Shown here piece after piece: positions 24,807 to 31,820 of a DNA stretch of 45,580 nt. Origin of the DNA: Chthonomonadaceae bacterium. GTDB lineage: Bacteria; Armatimonadota; Chthonomonadetes; Chthonomonadales; Chthonomonadaceae. Below the pieces are notes generated by a model, which saw only the letters and a list, made by a program, of their open reading frames with translations, made no database searches and was not told the DNA's origin. Made by a program: the position numbers and the translations under genes. The number at the start of each line of letters is the position of its first letter. The stretch's first letter is position 1. The DNA lies in contig JANWZQ010000128.1 of the NCBI GenBank assembly GCA_025054835.1, positions 1-45,580 on the forward strand, given 5' to 3'.

Positions 24807-25298
24807 TCAGGCCTGTGCGTCTGCGCGATGCTTCTGTAACAGGTATTCAATCTGTGCCAGGTGGTACACATCATGTTCGTACAACTCGGCGATGAACTGA
24901 GGCATCGTGATCTCATGGCCTTCCCACCGGCGGGTCTCCGTGAGTGCCTCGGGAGGCAGACGCTCCAGTTCCGCTTGCCATGCGGTTCCCACCTGTTTGT
25001 ACCACGCCACCAGATTGAACCAGTCGTCGAGTGCGGGTGCGGCAGACGGATCAAACTCGTGCCGGGAGAGGGCACGGCCTCCCGGCTGGAACAGGGGCAG
25101 GGTCAGTTGCTTCCATGCCGCCAGATGGTACACAATGCCGGCGATCGACCCATCCTGCCCGATACCGTAAATGTGGTCAGGCCAGCGATCATGATGGTCA
25201 CGTCGGGCTTGCTCCGGAGAGATGTACTCCAGCGCTTTCAACACGGCGCGAAAACTGCGCTCGGCGCGATGCTTCAGATATTCGGCCAGTGCTTGCAT
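24807..25298 (-). CDS. DinB/YfiT family protein
   Basis: The 163-residue protein has the DinB four-helix-bundle pattern. The three metal-site histidines are likely the one in IAGIVYHLAAW (near residue 58) and those in LYEHDVYHLAQIEYLL (near 140-150). Such proteins are putative metal-dependent enzymes, some of them bacillithiol or mycothiol transferases; others are induced by DNA damage. Sequence alone does not give the reaction. AAAGGG lies immediately before the ATG at 25298. It is transcribed towards the Lrp-type regulator but is separated from it by that operon's promoter. Confidence 0.85.
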   Translation of the reverse strand: MQALAEYLKHRAERSFRAVLKALEYISPEQARRDHHDRWPDHIYGIGQDGSIAGIVYHLAAWKQLTLPLFQPGGRALSRHEFDPSAAPALDDWFNLVAWYKQVGTAWQAELERLPPEALTETRRWEGHEITMPQFIAELYEHDVYHLAQIEYLLQKHRADAQA

Positions 25299-25346
25299 TC
25301 CCTTTACCCGATCCTTTCTCGATCGTCATGTGCGAACAGAATGCGC

Positions 25347-25352
25347 TATAAT
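25347..25352 (+). promoter_or_regulatory. -10 element upstream of the Spy-like gene
   Basis: A consensus TATAAT lies 170 bases before ATG 25523. No good -35 hexamer is visible 17 bases upstream. If used, the leader would be long and contains no RNA element that I recognise. Confidence 0.35.
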
Positions 25353-25522
25353 GAGGTTCATCTGTGTTCCACAGGGGATGCGCGTGACGCCACCACTGCG
25401 TTCCCCCCGGTAACCTTTCGAAGACGTGTATCGCCAGATAATACACCACATGTGGCAACACGTTCCTGCCGGGGATGTTGCGGCATCCAGACAGGTGATA
25501 TCCTTGGTGAGGAGGGGCACCC

Positions 25523-26197
25523 ATGAAGAAGAGCCTGAGCGTCGGGCAGCGGCGCATCCGATGGGCAGCTGGAGGGGTACTCTGCGTCCTGTCTATCAGT
25601 GTGCTCCCGGTGGCTGTCGCTCGTGTACAGCCCGCAGCCGAACTGAGCCGGATCCAGAAGGAAGTACAGGAGCTGACCGAATCCGTCGCCGATATCGGGC
25701 AGTTGAAGTTTCTCAACGCACTCGAGCTGACCGACGCGCAGCTGGAGAAGATCCTTGCCGTGGTAACGTCCCTGCAGGAAGAGCACAACCTGCGGCTGGC
25801 ACAGTTCGACCAGACGGCCCTCAAGAAAATCGCTGCGGACATTCGCACCGCGCGTCGCATTGCGCTTTCCGGAAAGCCAGTGCCGGAGGAGCTGAACGAC
25901 CGCATCAACAAGGCGATTGACGCGCACCTGAAGAACACGCAGAAGCGCCAGGAGTTGTTCAACCGGACCTTGGCCGACCTGAGCCAGAAATTACGTGAGA
26001 TCCTGACGCCGGAACAGATTGCCACGGCTGCACGCATCGCCAGAGAAGAGACAGAGAAGCTCAAGCAGGGAGTGAAGGGGAACGAGGCGCAGTGGTTCAA
26101 CGCCTATGTTCAGAGCGTCATTCTGGGATACCCGCGCATCGTGCCATTGCTTCAGGAGATGCGTGCGGCACGGGTTGCGGAACGGCAGGGGGAGTAA
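25523..26197 (+). CDS. periplasmic Spy/CpxP-like helical protein
   Basis: The 224-residue protein carries a signal peptide (MKKSLSVGQRRIRWAAGGVL, hydrophobic to about residue 34) and is then almost wholly helical and charged. Two LTxxQ motifs, LTDAQ at residues 69-73 and LTPEQ near 160, are the hallmark of Spy/CpxP periplasmic chaperones and metal or envelope-stress sensors. The spacing and length are longer than E. coli Spy, so it is a distant relative at best. Structural helices (RIQKEVQELTESVADIGQLK) may form a coiled coil. GAGGAGG nine bases before ATG is a very strong ribosome site. It converges on trxA across a perfect hairpin. Confidence 0.72.
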   Translation: MKKSLSVGQRRIRWAAGGVLCVLSISVLPVAVARVQPAAELSRIQKEVQELTESVADIGQLKFLNALELTDAQLEKILAVVTSLQEEHNLRLAQFDQTALKKIAADIRTARRIALSGKPVPEELNDRINKAIDAHLKNTQKRQELFNRTLADLSQKLREILTPEQIATAARIAREETEKLKQGVKGNEAQWFNAYVQSVILGYPRIVPLLQEMRAARVAERQGE

Positions 26198-26233
26198 TAG
26201 AATACCGTGTCAGGGCCTGCATACGTGCTACGC

Positions 26234-26266
26234 GATGGCGGTTGAGGCGCGCCCTCAACCGCCATC
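26234..26266. terminator. bidirectional terminator-like hairpin between convergent genes
   Basis: A perfect 14-bp stem (GATGGCGGTTGAGG / CCTCAACCGCCATC) with a five-base loop. It lies between the stop codons of the Spy-like gene and trxA. There is no T-run on either side. Confidence 0.65.
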
Positions 26267-26271
26267 TCCAC

Positions 26272-26595
26272 TCAGAGAAGGTTCTCCAGTTTGCTGGCAA
26301 TGGTGCTCTTGGGCACGGCACCCACAATCTGATCCACGACCTTGCCGTCTTTGAAGAAGAGCAGTGTGGGGATGGACATGATGTCGTACCGCTCGGCGAT
26401 CTCGCGCTCCTCGTCCAGGTTCACTTTGCCCACACGCACACGCCCTGCGTACTCCTCGGCAATCGCATCGATGTGCGGTTTGATCATCTGGCAGGGGCCA
26501 CACCAGGAGGCCCAGAAGTCGACCAGCACAGGGATGGGCGATTTCAGTACCTGCTCCTCGAAATTTGCACTGGAAAAATCGATAGCCTGACCCAT
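26272..26595 (-). CDS. trxA: thioredoxin
   Basis: A 107-residue thioredoxin, the usual size, which reduces protein disulfides in the cytoplasm and is itself recycled by thioredoxin reductase. The active site WCGPC has Cys32 and Cys35, preceded by VLVDFWAS. The cis-proline is in [10 protein letters not shown] (Ile-Pro-Thr), and [15 protein letters not shown] follows. GGAGG nine bases before the ATG supports the start. No reductase gene is near. Transcription ends against the hairpin shared with the convergent gene. Confidence 0.97.
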   Translation of the reverse strand: MGQAIDFSSANFEEQVLKSPIPVLVDFWASWCGPCQMIKPHIDAIAEEYAGRVRVGKVNLDEEREIAERYDIMSIPTLLFFKDGKVVDQIVGAVPKSTIASKLENLL

Positions 26596-27020
26596 ACAGT
26601 TTATTCCTCCACGTTCTCAATCAACGTCGTTCGCTGGCATTCCGGGAGAGAAAGATCTCTTGCAGCAGTACAGGAGAGACCCGCATCCAGGATCGCGGGG
26701 CGCCATCCCGGATCTGCACGCGTACACAACCAGCGTGAAGTTCGTACCTGCATACGAACGGTTCCAGAGGGAAGTTCCGTTCCCCGCAAGGGCCGATACC
26801 TGCGGGAAGCCGGACAGAATAGACAGAAAAACAACCGGCTTTTCGGCAGTGACCACTGCGACGGAAACCGGTTGGCGTCACCACGGCCGGGATGCAGAAC
26901 ACTTACAGGGAGATCGCCAGGTAAAGTACAGAACGGCAACACCTGTGTCGGGAACACAATTCCCGGAACAGACGTTCTGGACGTGTGCCCACGAGAACTG
27001 CCTGCCTGTAGCGAAGAGGC
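26596..27020. other. 425-bp region without a recognisable gene
   Basis: Between trxA and the cold-shock gene I find no gene, tRNA or clear promoter. Several overlapping open frames on both strands lack ribosome sites and do not resemble proteins. It may hold the trxA promoter, which I cannot pinpoint. Confidence 0.5.
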
Positions 27021-27239
27021 TCAGGCCTGTGAGGTCGGGTTCTGGGAGACGACGTTGGCCGCCTGAGGACCTTTAGGCCCCTGCACGATGTCGAACGTCA
27101 CCTCCTGACCTTCTGAGAGTGTTTTGAACCCCTCCTTCAGGATCGCCGAATAGTGGACGAAGATGTCTTTTCCCTCGGTGAGCTCGATGAACCCGTAGCC
27201 CTTGGCATCGCTGAACCACTTCACTTTACCCGTTGGCAT
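27021..27239 (-). CDS. cold-shock domain protein (CspA family)
   Basis: A 72-residue OB-fold protein that binds single-stranded RNA and DNA and melts RNA structure, for example at low temperature. It starts [20 protein letters not shown] with RNP1 (KGYGFIEL) and has RNP2 (DIFVHYSAI); the end is [18 protein letters not shown], typical for the family. AAGGAGG lies eight bases before ATG 27239. The leader is about 50 bases with a hairpin at its extreme 5' end, and the promoter has both consensus boxes. The short leader differs from the long E. coli cspA leader. Confidence 0.97.
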   Translation of the reverse strand: MPTGKVKWFSDAKGYGFIELTEGKDIFVHYSAILKEGFKTLSEGQEVTFDIVQGPKGPQAANVVSQNPTSQA

Positions 27240-27270
27240 TGAGAATGTCCTCCTTACTGTTGATGCGGGG

Positions 27271-27286
27271 CTGAGGACGACCTCAG
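27271..27286 (-). promoter_or_regulatory. 5'-terminal hairpin in the cold-shock mRNA leader
   Basis: CTGAGG, four bases, CCTCAG pair as a six-bp stem with a tetraloop. It begins within a base or two of the predicted transcription start (about 27287), so the message would start with a hairpin, which often protects RNA from decay. Confidence 0.5.
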
Positions 27287-27293
27287 TCGCGCA

Positions 27294-27322
27294 AGTATAA
27301 CACCTTGCCAGATAATTGTCAA
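27294..27322 (-). promoter_or_regulatory. consensus promoter of the cold-shock gene
   Basis: On the minus strand TTGACA (27317-27322), 17 bases, TATACT (27294-27299). The -35 lies within an AATTG, four bases, CAATT inverted repeat. Confidence 0.8.
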
Positions 27323-27408
27323 CAATTGCATCAAAAATTCCTTGAATTGACTTGCTGCATACCCTGCCTCATGGTGGTGGAGCAGAACAACCTGGAAAGC
27401 AGGCCCGC

Positions 27409-27438
27409 TTGACGCCTGCAGGCAACGGCAAGTATACT
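27409..27438 (+). promoter_or_regulatory. promoter of queC
   Basis: TTGACG (27409-27414), 18 bases, TATACT (27433-27438), leaving a leader of about 127 bases before ATG 27572. I looked for a preQ1 riboswitch in that leader and did not find its conserved words. Confidence 0.6.
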
Positions 27439-27571
27439 CTCCAGCATAAGCCGTATTTGAAAGGGCCTGTTGCCACGTCTGCACACAGCCGCGCGCTGAT
27501 GCGCCCTCTCGTCCGGACAGAGGTGCCCGGTCTCATATCGGCCGCACAACGCGGAGCAGGGAGACATATGC

Positions 27572-28258
27572 ATGAAAGCCGTTGTACTGGTATCTGGAGG
27601 GATGGATTCCTGCGTTACGCTGGGGATCGCCCATGCGCGTGGGGAGGAACTCTATCTGCTGCATGTGAACTACGGTCAGCGCACGGAACGCCGGGAGCTG
27701 CAAGCATTCCATGAACTGGCTGCACACTACGATGTGCCTTCCGAACGCCGATTGGTCTGTAGCATCCAGCACCTGGCGGCCATCGGGGGCAGCAGCCTGA
27801 CGGACACTCGCATCCCCGTCTCAGAAGCGGATCTGGACAATCCGGAGATCCCGACTTCCTACGTGCCCTTCCGGAACGCGCATCTGCTCAGTATTGCGGT
27901 TTCCTGGGCCGAAGTCGTGCAGGCCCGGCACATCTACATCGGAGCCGTCGCCGAGGACAGCAGTGGGTACCCGGATTGCCGCCCGGAGTACTACGAGACC
28001 TTCAATGCCCTGATCCGTGTCGGAACGGCCAGAGGGGATATGCGTATTGAGACGCCGATCATCCACTGTTCGAAAGAGGAGATCGTGCGCAAGGGTATAG
28101 GGGTTAACGCGCCGTTTCACCTGACATGGAGCTGTTACCGGAACGAGGATGTAGCCTGTGGCACCTGCGACAGTTGCGCCCTGCGCCTGCGTGGATTTCA
28201 GAGAGCCGGTGTGGAGGATCCCATACCCTATGCGTTGCGGCCCCGATACGATGGATAG
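27572..28258 (+). CDS. queC: 7-cyano-7-deazaguanine synthase QueC
   Basis: A 228-residue QueC that converts 7-carboxy-7-deazaguanine to preQ0 with ATP and ammonia, in the queuosine/archaeosine pathway. The ATP pyrophosphatase loop is SGGMDS at residues 8-13. NYGQRTERRELQAF, TSYVPFRNAHLLSIAVSWAE and GAVAEDSSGYPDCRPEYYE are family blocks. The zinc site is Cys188, Cys196, Cys199 and Cys202 (ACGTCDSCALR). ATG 27572 is preceded by AGGGAG. The ATG four bases earlier is in another frame. No queD, queE or queF is in the window, so the pathway is dispersed. Confidence 0.96.
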   Translation: MKAVVLVSGGMDSCVTLGIAHARGEELYLLHVNYGQRTERRELQAFHELAAHYDVPSERRLVCSIQHLAAIGGSSLTDTRIPVSEADLDNPEIPTSYVPFRNAHLLSIAVSWAEVVQARHIYIGAVAEDSSGYPDCRPEYYETFNALIRVGTARGDMRIETPIIHCSKEEIVRKGIGVNAPFHLTWSCYRNEDVACGTCDSCALRLRGFQRAGVEDPIPYALRPRYDG

Positions 28259-28271
28259 GCGACGCGCCTGT

Positions 28272-28314
28272 GGAGCGCTTCATCCTGCGGTGGCATCCCG
28301 CAGGAAAGCGCTTC
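28272..28314 (+). terminator. terminator-like hairpin after queC
   Basis: AGCGCTT and CCTGCGG pair with CCGCAGG and AAGCGCT in a two-part stem with a small internal loop. It begins about 14 bases after the queC stop. No T-run follows. Confidence 0.5.
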
Positions 28315-28403
28315 CCGTGAAACCTGACAGGAGTGCACACCGTATCCTGTAGCGTAACTACCCCCGGCGGACACAGCCGTTGTTCCCGGAACGAGTGTGA
28401 GTC

Positions 28404-29330
28404 ATGGCATCTGCAACCAACTATCCGCCCCGGGATCGAACAGCAGAGGACGAAGCGCGTAAGGCCCGGGATCGTAGAGAACAGGCTGCTGTTGTACAGG
28501 GCCTCCTGTCCATTCTATCGCCCGAGGAACAACTGCTGGGCTTCCTGCGAGGAGTGATCGCCGGCGGCCTGAGGGGAAAGCTAGCCATCGGCCCCGAGGC
28601 CTTCTTCGCGCCCCACGTCAACCTGGGATTGACCGACCGCCGGTTCGTTGTGCAACACATACACCCGGAGAATGACCGACCGAGCGAGATCGAGCCGCAC
28701 TTCTTCTCGTTGAGCGAGATCGCCTCCATCGATTTTTCCGATGCAGATACCTTCGGTCAGGAACCTGCCGGCCGCCTGAATATGCGTCTCCACGGAGAGC
28801 TGCCGGTGCGGTTCCGGATCAGTGGCACGACCAACTGCCAGAACGCCCGGGCGCTCGTCACAGTGTTCCAGTCGCTGATGCGACTTCAGCAAGCAGAAAC
28901 GACGCCTGTCCGCCGGCGATGCCCGTTCTGCCAGCATATTCTGGATCAGCCGTTCCGCTACTGTCCCTACTGCGGTGGCCGGATTGAGGGAGCAGACCTG
29001 TCCCCGGCACCTGCAGGAAGCTTGCAGGAGACCCGTGAACCGGTTGGATCCGGGGCGACGGAGCCTGTAGCGCTGGATACCGGTGTCATGCCTGTGTCCG
29101 TTCCGCCGCTGGACACGGAGCAACCGATCTTCCCGGAGAGCGGGGAAGCCGGGCCACTCTCGCCCAACCCCGCACAATCGCCAGACGCAGACACGCCCGT
29201 GCCAGCCCCCGATTCTCAGGGGCTGGATCCGGGGGGCGCACACGATACTCCTCAGGGCAACTCCGATACGACGCCACCACCGTCTTACCCGTGGCAGGGA
29301 GGTACATGGATCCATGACAGCAACACCTGA
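28404..29330 (+). CDS. PH-like domain plus zinc-ribbon protein
   Basis: This 308-residue cytoplasmic protein has no signal peptide or membrane segment. Residues 40-165 (LSPEEQLLGFLRGVIAGG, LGLTDRRFVVQHIHPEN, FFSLSEIASIDFSDADTFG) follow the pattern of bacterial PH-like domains that begin with 'LxxGE' and 'LTDxR'. A four-Cys zinc ribbon follows: Cys173, Cys176, Cys187 and Cys190 (CPFCQ then CPYCGGRI). The last 110 residues are Pro-, Ser- and Gly-rich and probably disordered. The M48 protease gene starts 17 bases before this stop codon, so the two are translationally coupled. The function is unknown; the domain assignment is by pattern. Confidence 0.75.
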   Translation: MASATNYPPRDRTAEDEARKARDRREQAAVVQGLLSILSPEEQLLGFLRGVIAGGLRGKLAIGPEAFFAPHVNLGLTDRRFVVQHIHPENDRPSEIEPHFFSLSEIASIDFSDADTFGQEPAGRLNMRLHGELPVRFRISGTTNCQNARALVTVFQSLMRLQQAETTPVRRRCPFCQHILDQPFRYCPYCGGRIEGADLSPAPAGSLQETREPVGSGATEPVALDTGVMPVSVPPLDTEQPIFPESGEAGPLSPNPAQSPDADTPVPAPDSQGLDPGGAHDTPQGNSDTTPPPSYPWQGGTWIHDSNT

Positions 29331-30288
29331 TCTTACACTCCCCCCACGCGTTCGCTTTCCCGGGCTCTCCAGTGCTGCGTTCGAACACCCGGAGGACCGT
29401 GCCGCGCTCGAGGCTCTACGCCGCACCCCCGGATTGGACCGTCTGTTCAAGTGGCTATCCGACATGGGTGCCGAGCGCTTCGTGCGTATCATGTTCACCG
29501 GGGACAGTATTCGCGTCTCGTCCCGGCAGTGCTCCCGCCTGTACAACGACCTGCGGGAGGCCTGTGCCATTCTGGATGTTCCGGAGCCGGAGTTCTACCT
29601 GACCCAGCACTACCAGCCCAATGCTTTCGCCTTCGGCATGCAACGACACACGCTCGTCATGTCCACCACTCTGGTAGATCTGCTGGACGACACCGAGCGC
29701 CTCTCGGTCATCGGGCACGAGCTCGGGCACATCAAGGCCGAGCACATGCTCTACCGCACCATGGCAATTGCGCTCACCACGGTACTGCAGTCCGTGGCTG
29801 GTGGACTGACTATCCCCGGTGCGATCCTGACACAGGCACTGGTCTACTCCCTCTTCTACTGGTTCCGGCGCTCGGAAATGACGGCGGACCGCGCTGGCCT
29901 GCTCGTCGCGCAGGATCCTGATGTGTGTATCTCCGCTCTGCTCAAGCTGGTCGGAGGATCCCGGCGCCTGATGGACGACCTGAATATTGACGAGTTCGTC
30001 CGACAGGCCGATGCCTACGAGGACATGGATGAGGATCTGCTCAGCCTCTACTATAAGTTCCTCATGGTGCGCGAGCAGACACATCCCTTCCCCGCAATTC
30101 GCGCCCGCCTGATCCGGGAGTGGGCGCAGAGCGAGGAGTACGCCCGCCTGTTGCGCGGCGACTATCCCAGGGTACATACCGATGCAGGCAAACGTACCTG
30201 CGGGCAATGTGGCGTATCCATCGTCAACGTCTCCTTTCGCTTCTGCCCGGAGTGCGGCGCGCCGCTGGACGCACCTCCAGCTGCGTAA
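29314..30288 (+). CDS. M48-family zinc metalloprotease with C-terminal zinc ribbon
   Basis: The 324-residue protein has HELGHIKAEH, the HExxH zinc motif at residues 135-139, in the setting typical of M48 (Ste24/HtpX) peptidases. A third ligand probably lies in RRSEMTADRAGLL (Glu) near 190. LALTTVLQSVAGGLTIPGAI near 150-170 could be a hydrophobic segment. A four-Cys zinc ribbon ends the protein: Cys296, Cys299, Cys311 and Cys314 (CGQCG, CPECG). I start at ATG 29314, with GGGAGG about 11 bases upstream; the frame extends further upstream inside the previous gene but without similarity. The overlap with the PH-like gene, which has the same type of ribbon, suggests joint action. M48 proteases usually degrade membrane or CAAX-like substrates; the target here is unknown. 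Confidence 0.88.
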   Translation: MTATPDLTLPPRVRFPGLSSAAFEHPEDRAALEALRRTPGLDRLFKWLSDMGAERFVRIMFTGDSIRVSSRQCSRLYNDLREACAILDVPEPEFYLTQHYQPNAFAFGMQRHTLVMSTTLVDLLDDTERLSVIGHELGHIKAEHMLYRTMAIALTTVLQSVAGGLTIPGAILTQALVYSLFYWFRRSEMTADRAGLLVAQDPDVCISALLKLVGGSRRLMDDLNIDEFVRQADAYEDMDEDLLSLYYKFLMVREQTHPFPAIRARLIREWAQSEEYARLLRGDYPRVHTDAGKRTCGQCGVSIVNVSFRFCPECGAPLDAPPAA

Positions 30289-30303
30289 CGACTTCCGCCG
30301 GAC

Positions 30304-31359
30304 CTATGCCTCTGGCGGGTGATAGCCGGCAAAGAGCCCGGCTACACCCCCTGTGTGCCAGAAAATCACGGTCTCATCCGGACGGAAATGACCGGCCCGG
30401 ATCGCACCAAGCAGCGCCGCGAAAGCTTTTCCGGTGTATACCGGGTCCAGCAGGATCCCCTCTGTGCGCACCAACAAGCGGATGGCCTCCTCTCCCTCCG
30501 GAGTTGACACCCCGTAGGCCGGGCCTGCGTAGGCCGACTCCAGAACGATATCCCGCAACTGCAGGTCCTCTGATAGCCCGAGCAGCCGGGCGGTCTCGTT
30601 CGCCAGGGTCACGATCGCCCGGTGGAATGGCGAAACACCGGTGGCATCCGGAGGGATGGGGTCGATCTCCACTCCAATGATGGTGCCGGCAAAGCCCGTG
30701 ATACGAGCGCCGATCACCATACCGGCATGAGTCCCCCCGCTGCCGGAGGCGAAGAACAGGGCCCGTACCGTGTCTGCACGATCCGGGGGGATCTGCTGCT
30801 GGATCTCCACCATGGCCTGCACGTAGCCCAGCGCACCGACCGCAGTGGAACCACCGGTCGGGATCACGCAGGGAGTCCGACCGGCAGCCCGGGCAGCCTC
30901 CGCTTCCTCCCGCAGGCCACGACGGAGCGCCTGCTCCCGTCGCGTCTCTCCGTCCTGCATGGTAACCCAGCGAAGGGGGGTGCCTACCCATCGGTGCAGA
31001 AGCACGTTGCCGGTCACACGGTCGGGCGTGGGAGCCGCGCCGTACAGCACGCATCGCACCTCAAAACCGAATTTCCGTGCGGCCATTGCGGTCTGCAGGG
31101 CATGATTGGACTGAGCCGCTCCGCATGTGATCACCGTGTCGCATCCTCTGTGCCGGGCGTCGGCAAGCAGGTACTCCAGTTTGCGCGACTTGTTACCCCC
31201 CAGTGCCAGACCTGTCAGATCATCTCGCTTGATGTAGATCTGCGGTGCCGCAGGACCCAGAGTCGCGCGCAGGCGATCGAGTGGGTGCAGAGGAGTGGGC
31301 AGCAGAGCAACGGGCACTCTGGGATGGGATACCAGCAAGCATTTTGTTTCCAGTCCCAT
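30304..31359 (-). CDS. D-cysteine desulfhydrase / ACC deaminase family PLP enzyme
   Basis: The 351-residue protein belongs to the fold-type II PLP family with D-cysteine desulfhydrase and 1-aminocyclopropane-1-carboxylate deaminase. IYIKRDDLTGLALGGNKSRKLEYLL carries the PLP lysine (near residue 52), AAQSNHALQTA is the substrate/PLP contact segment, and GSGGTHAGM near residue 195 is the phosphate-binding loop. The enzyme would release pyruvate and H2S plus ammonia, or 2-oxobutyrate and ammonia. Which reaction cannot be told from sequence. ATG 31359 is preceded by AGGAGG. It diverges from the SorC regulator. A SorC-type operator candidate overlaps its promoter region. Confidence 0.88.
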   Translation of the reverse strand: MGLETKCLLVSHPRVPVALLPTPLHPLDRLRATLGPAAPQIYIKRDDLTGLALGGNKSRKLEYLLADARHRGCDTVITCGAAQSNHALQTAMAARKFGFEVRCVLYGAAPTPDRVTGNVLLHRWVGTPLRWVTMQDGETRREQALRRGLREEAEAARAAGRTPCVIPTGGSTAVGALGYVQAMVEIQQQIPPDRADTVRALFFASGSGGTHAGMVIGARITGFAGTIIGVEIDPIPPDATGVSPFHRAIVTLANETARLLGLSEDLQLRDIVLESAYAGPAYGVSTPEGEEAIRLLVRTEGILLDPVYTGKAFAALLGAIRAGHFRPDETVIFWHTGGVAGLFAGYHPPEA

Positions 31360-31532
31360 GGCAACCTCCTCTTCTTCCGGGTTTCCCTGTCGGGGTGGGG
31401 TTTCCCTGCGCGCTATCGAAGAAAAAAAGAGACCCGGCTTCGCCATTGAAACCGGGTTCGACCTCAAGCGGCCAGGGCGCACTTGAAGACACAACACAAT
31501 GAGGACGAGAAAGAAGGATACCTTCGCAAATT

Positions 31533-31561
31533 ATGGTACACCATTCTGAATTCTGTGTCAA
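31533..31561 (-). promoter_or_regulatory. promoter of the D-cysteine desulfhydrase-like gene
   Basis: On the minus strand TTGACA (31556-31561), 17 bases, TACCAT (31533-31538). The predicted leader to ATG 31359 is about 165 bases. Confidence 0.6.
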
Positions 31562-31565
31562 TGCC

Positions 31566-31586
31566 TTTTGCGAAAAATTGGCAAAA
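31566..31586. promoter_or_regulatory. operator candidate between the divergent genes
   Basis: TTTTGC, nine bases, GCAAAA form a perfect inverted repeat directly upstream of the -35 of the desulfhydrase-like gene. A second symmetric word, TTTGCGCAAA (31729-31738), lies near the -35 of the regulator gene. Confidence 0.45.
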
Positions 31587-31738
31587 TTTCTGGAAGTTCC
31601 GGCAGAACACGCGGGGTCTTCGGGTTCTCCGGAGCCACGTCGGATTGCGGCTGCCAGAAGGGGAGCGTGGGGATTTTGCATGGAATTGCGCAGATTGCCA
31701 CGGATCCGCTCTTTTGTGCAGATCTCTGTTTGCGCAAA

Positions 31739-31768
31739 TTGGATTTCATTGCTTGCGTCGGATATAAT
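31739..31768 (+). promoter_or_regulatory. promoter of the SorC-family regulator
   Basis: TTGGAT (31739-31744), 18 bases, TATAAT (31763-31768), about 50 bases before ATG 31821. The palindrome TTTGCGCAAA abuts the -35, which would suit autoregulation. Confidence 0.55.
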
Positions 31769-31820
31769 AGAAGCATATGCCAGGCCTCTGGGGCAGGAAA
31801 GGGAGGAAGGGAGGTTCACC

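Noticed and set aside
27440-27571. preQ1 riboswitch in the queC leader
   Set aside because: The gene makes it plausible, but the conserved aptamer words and A-rich tail are missing.
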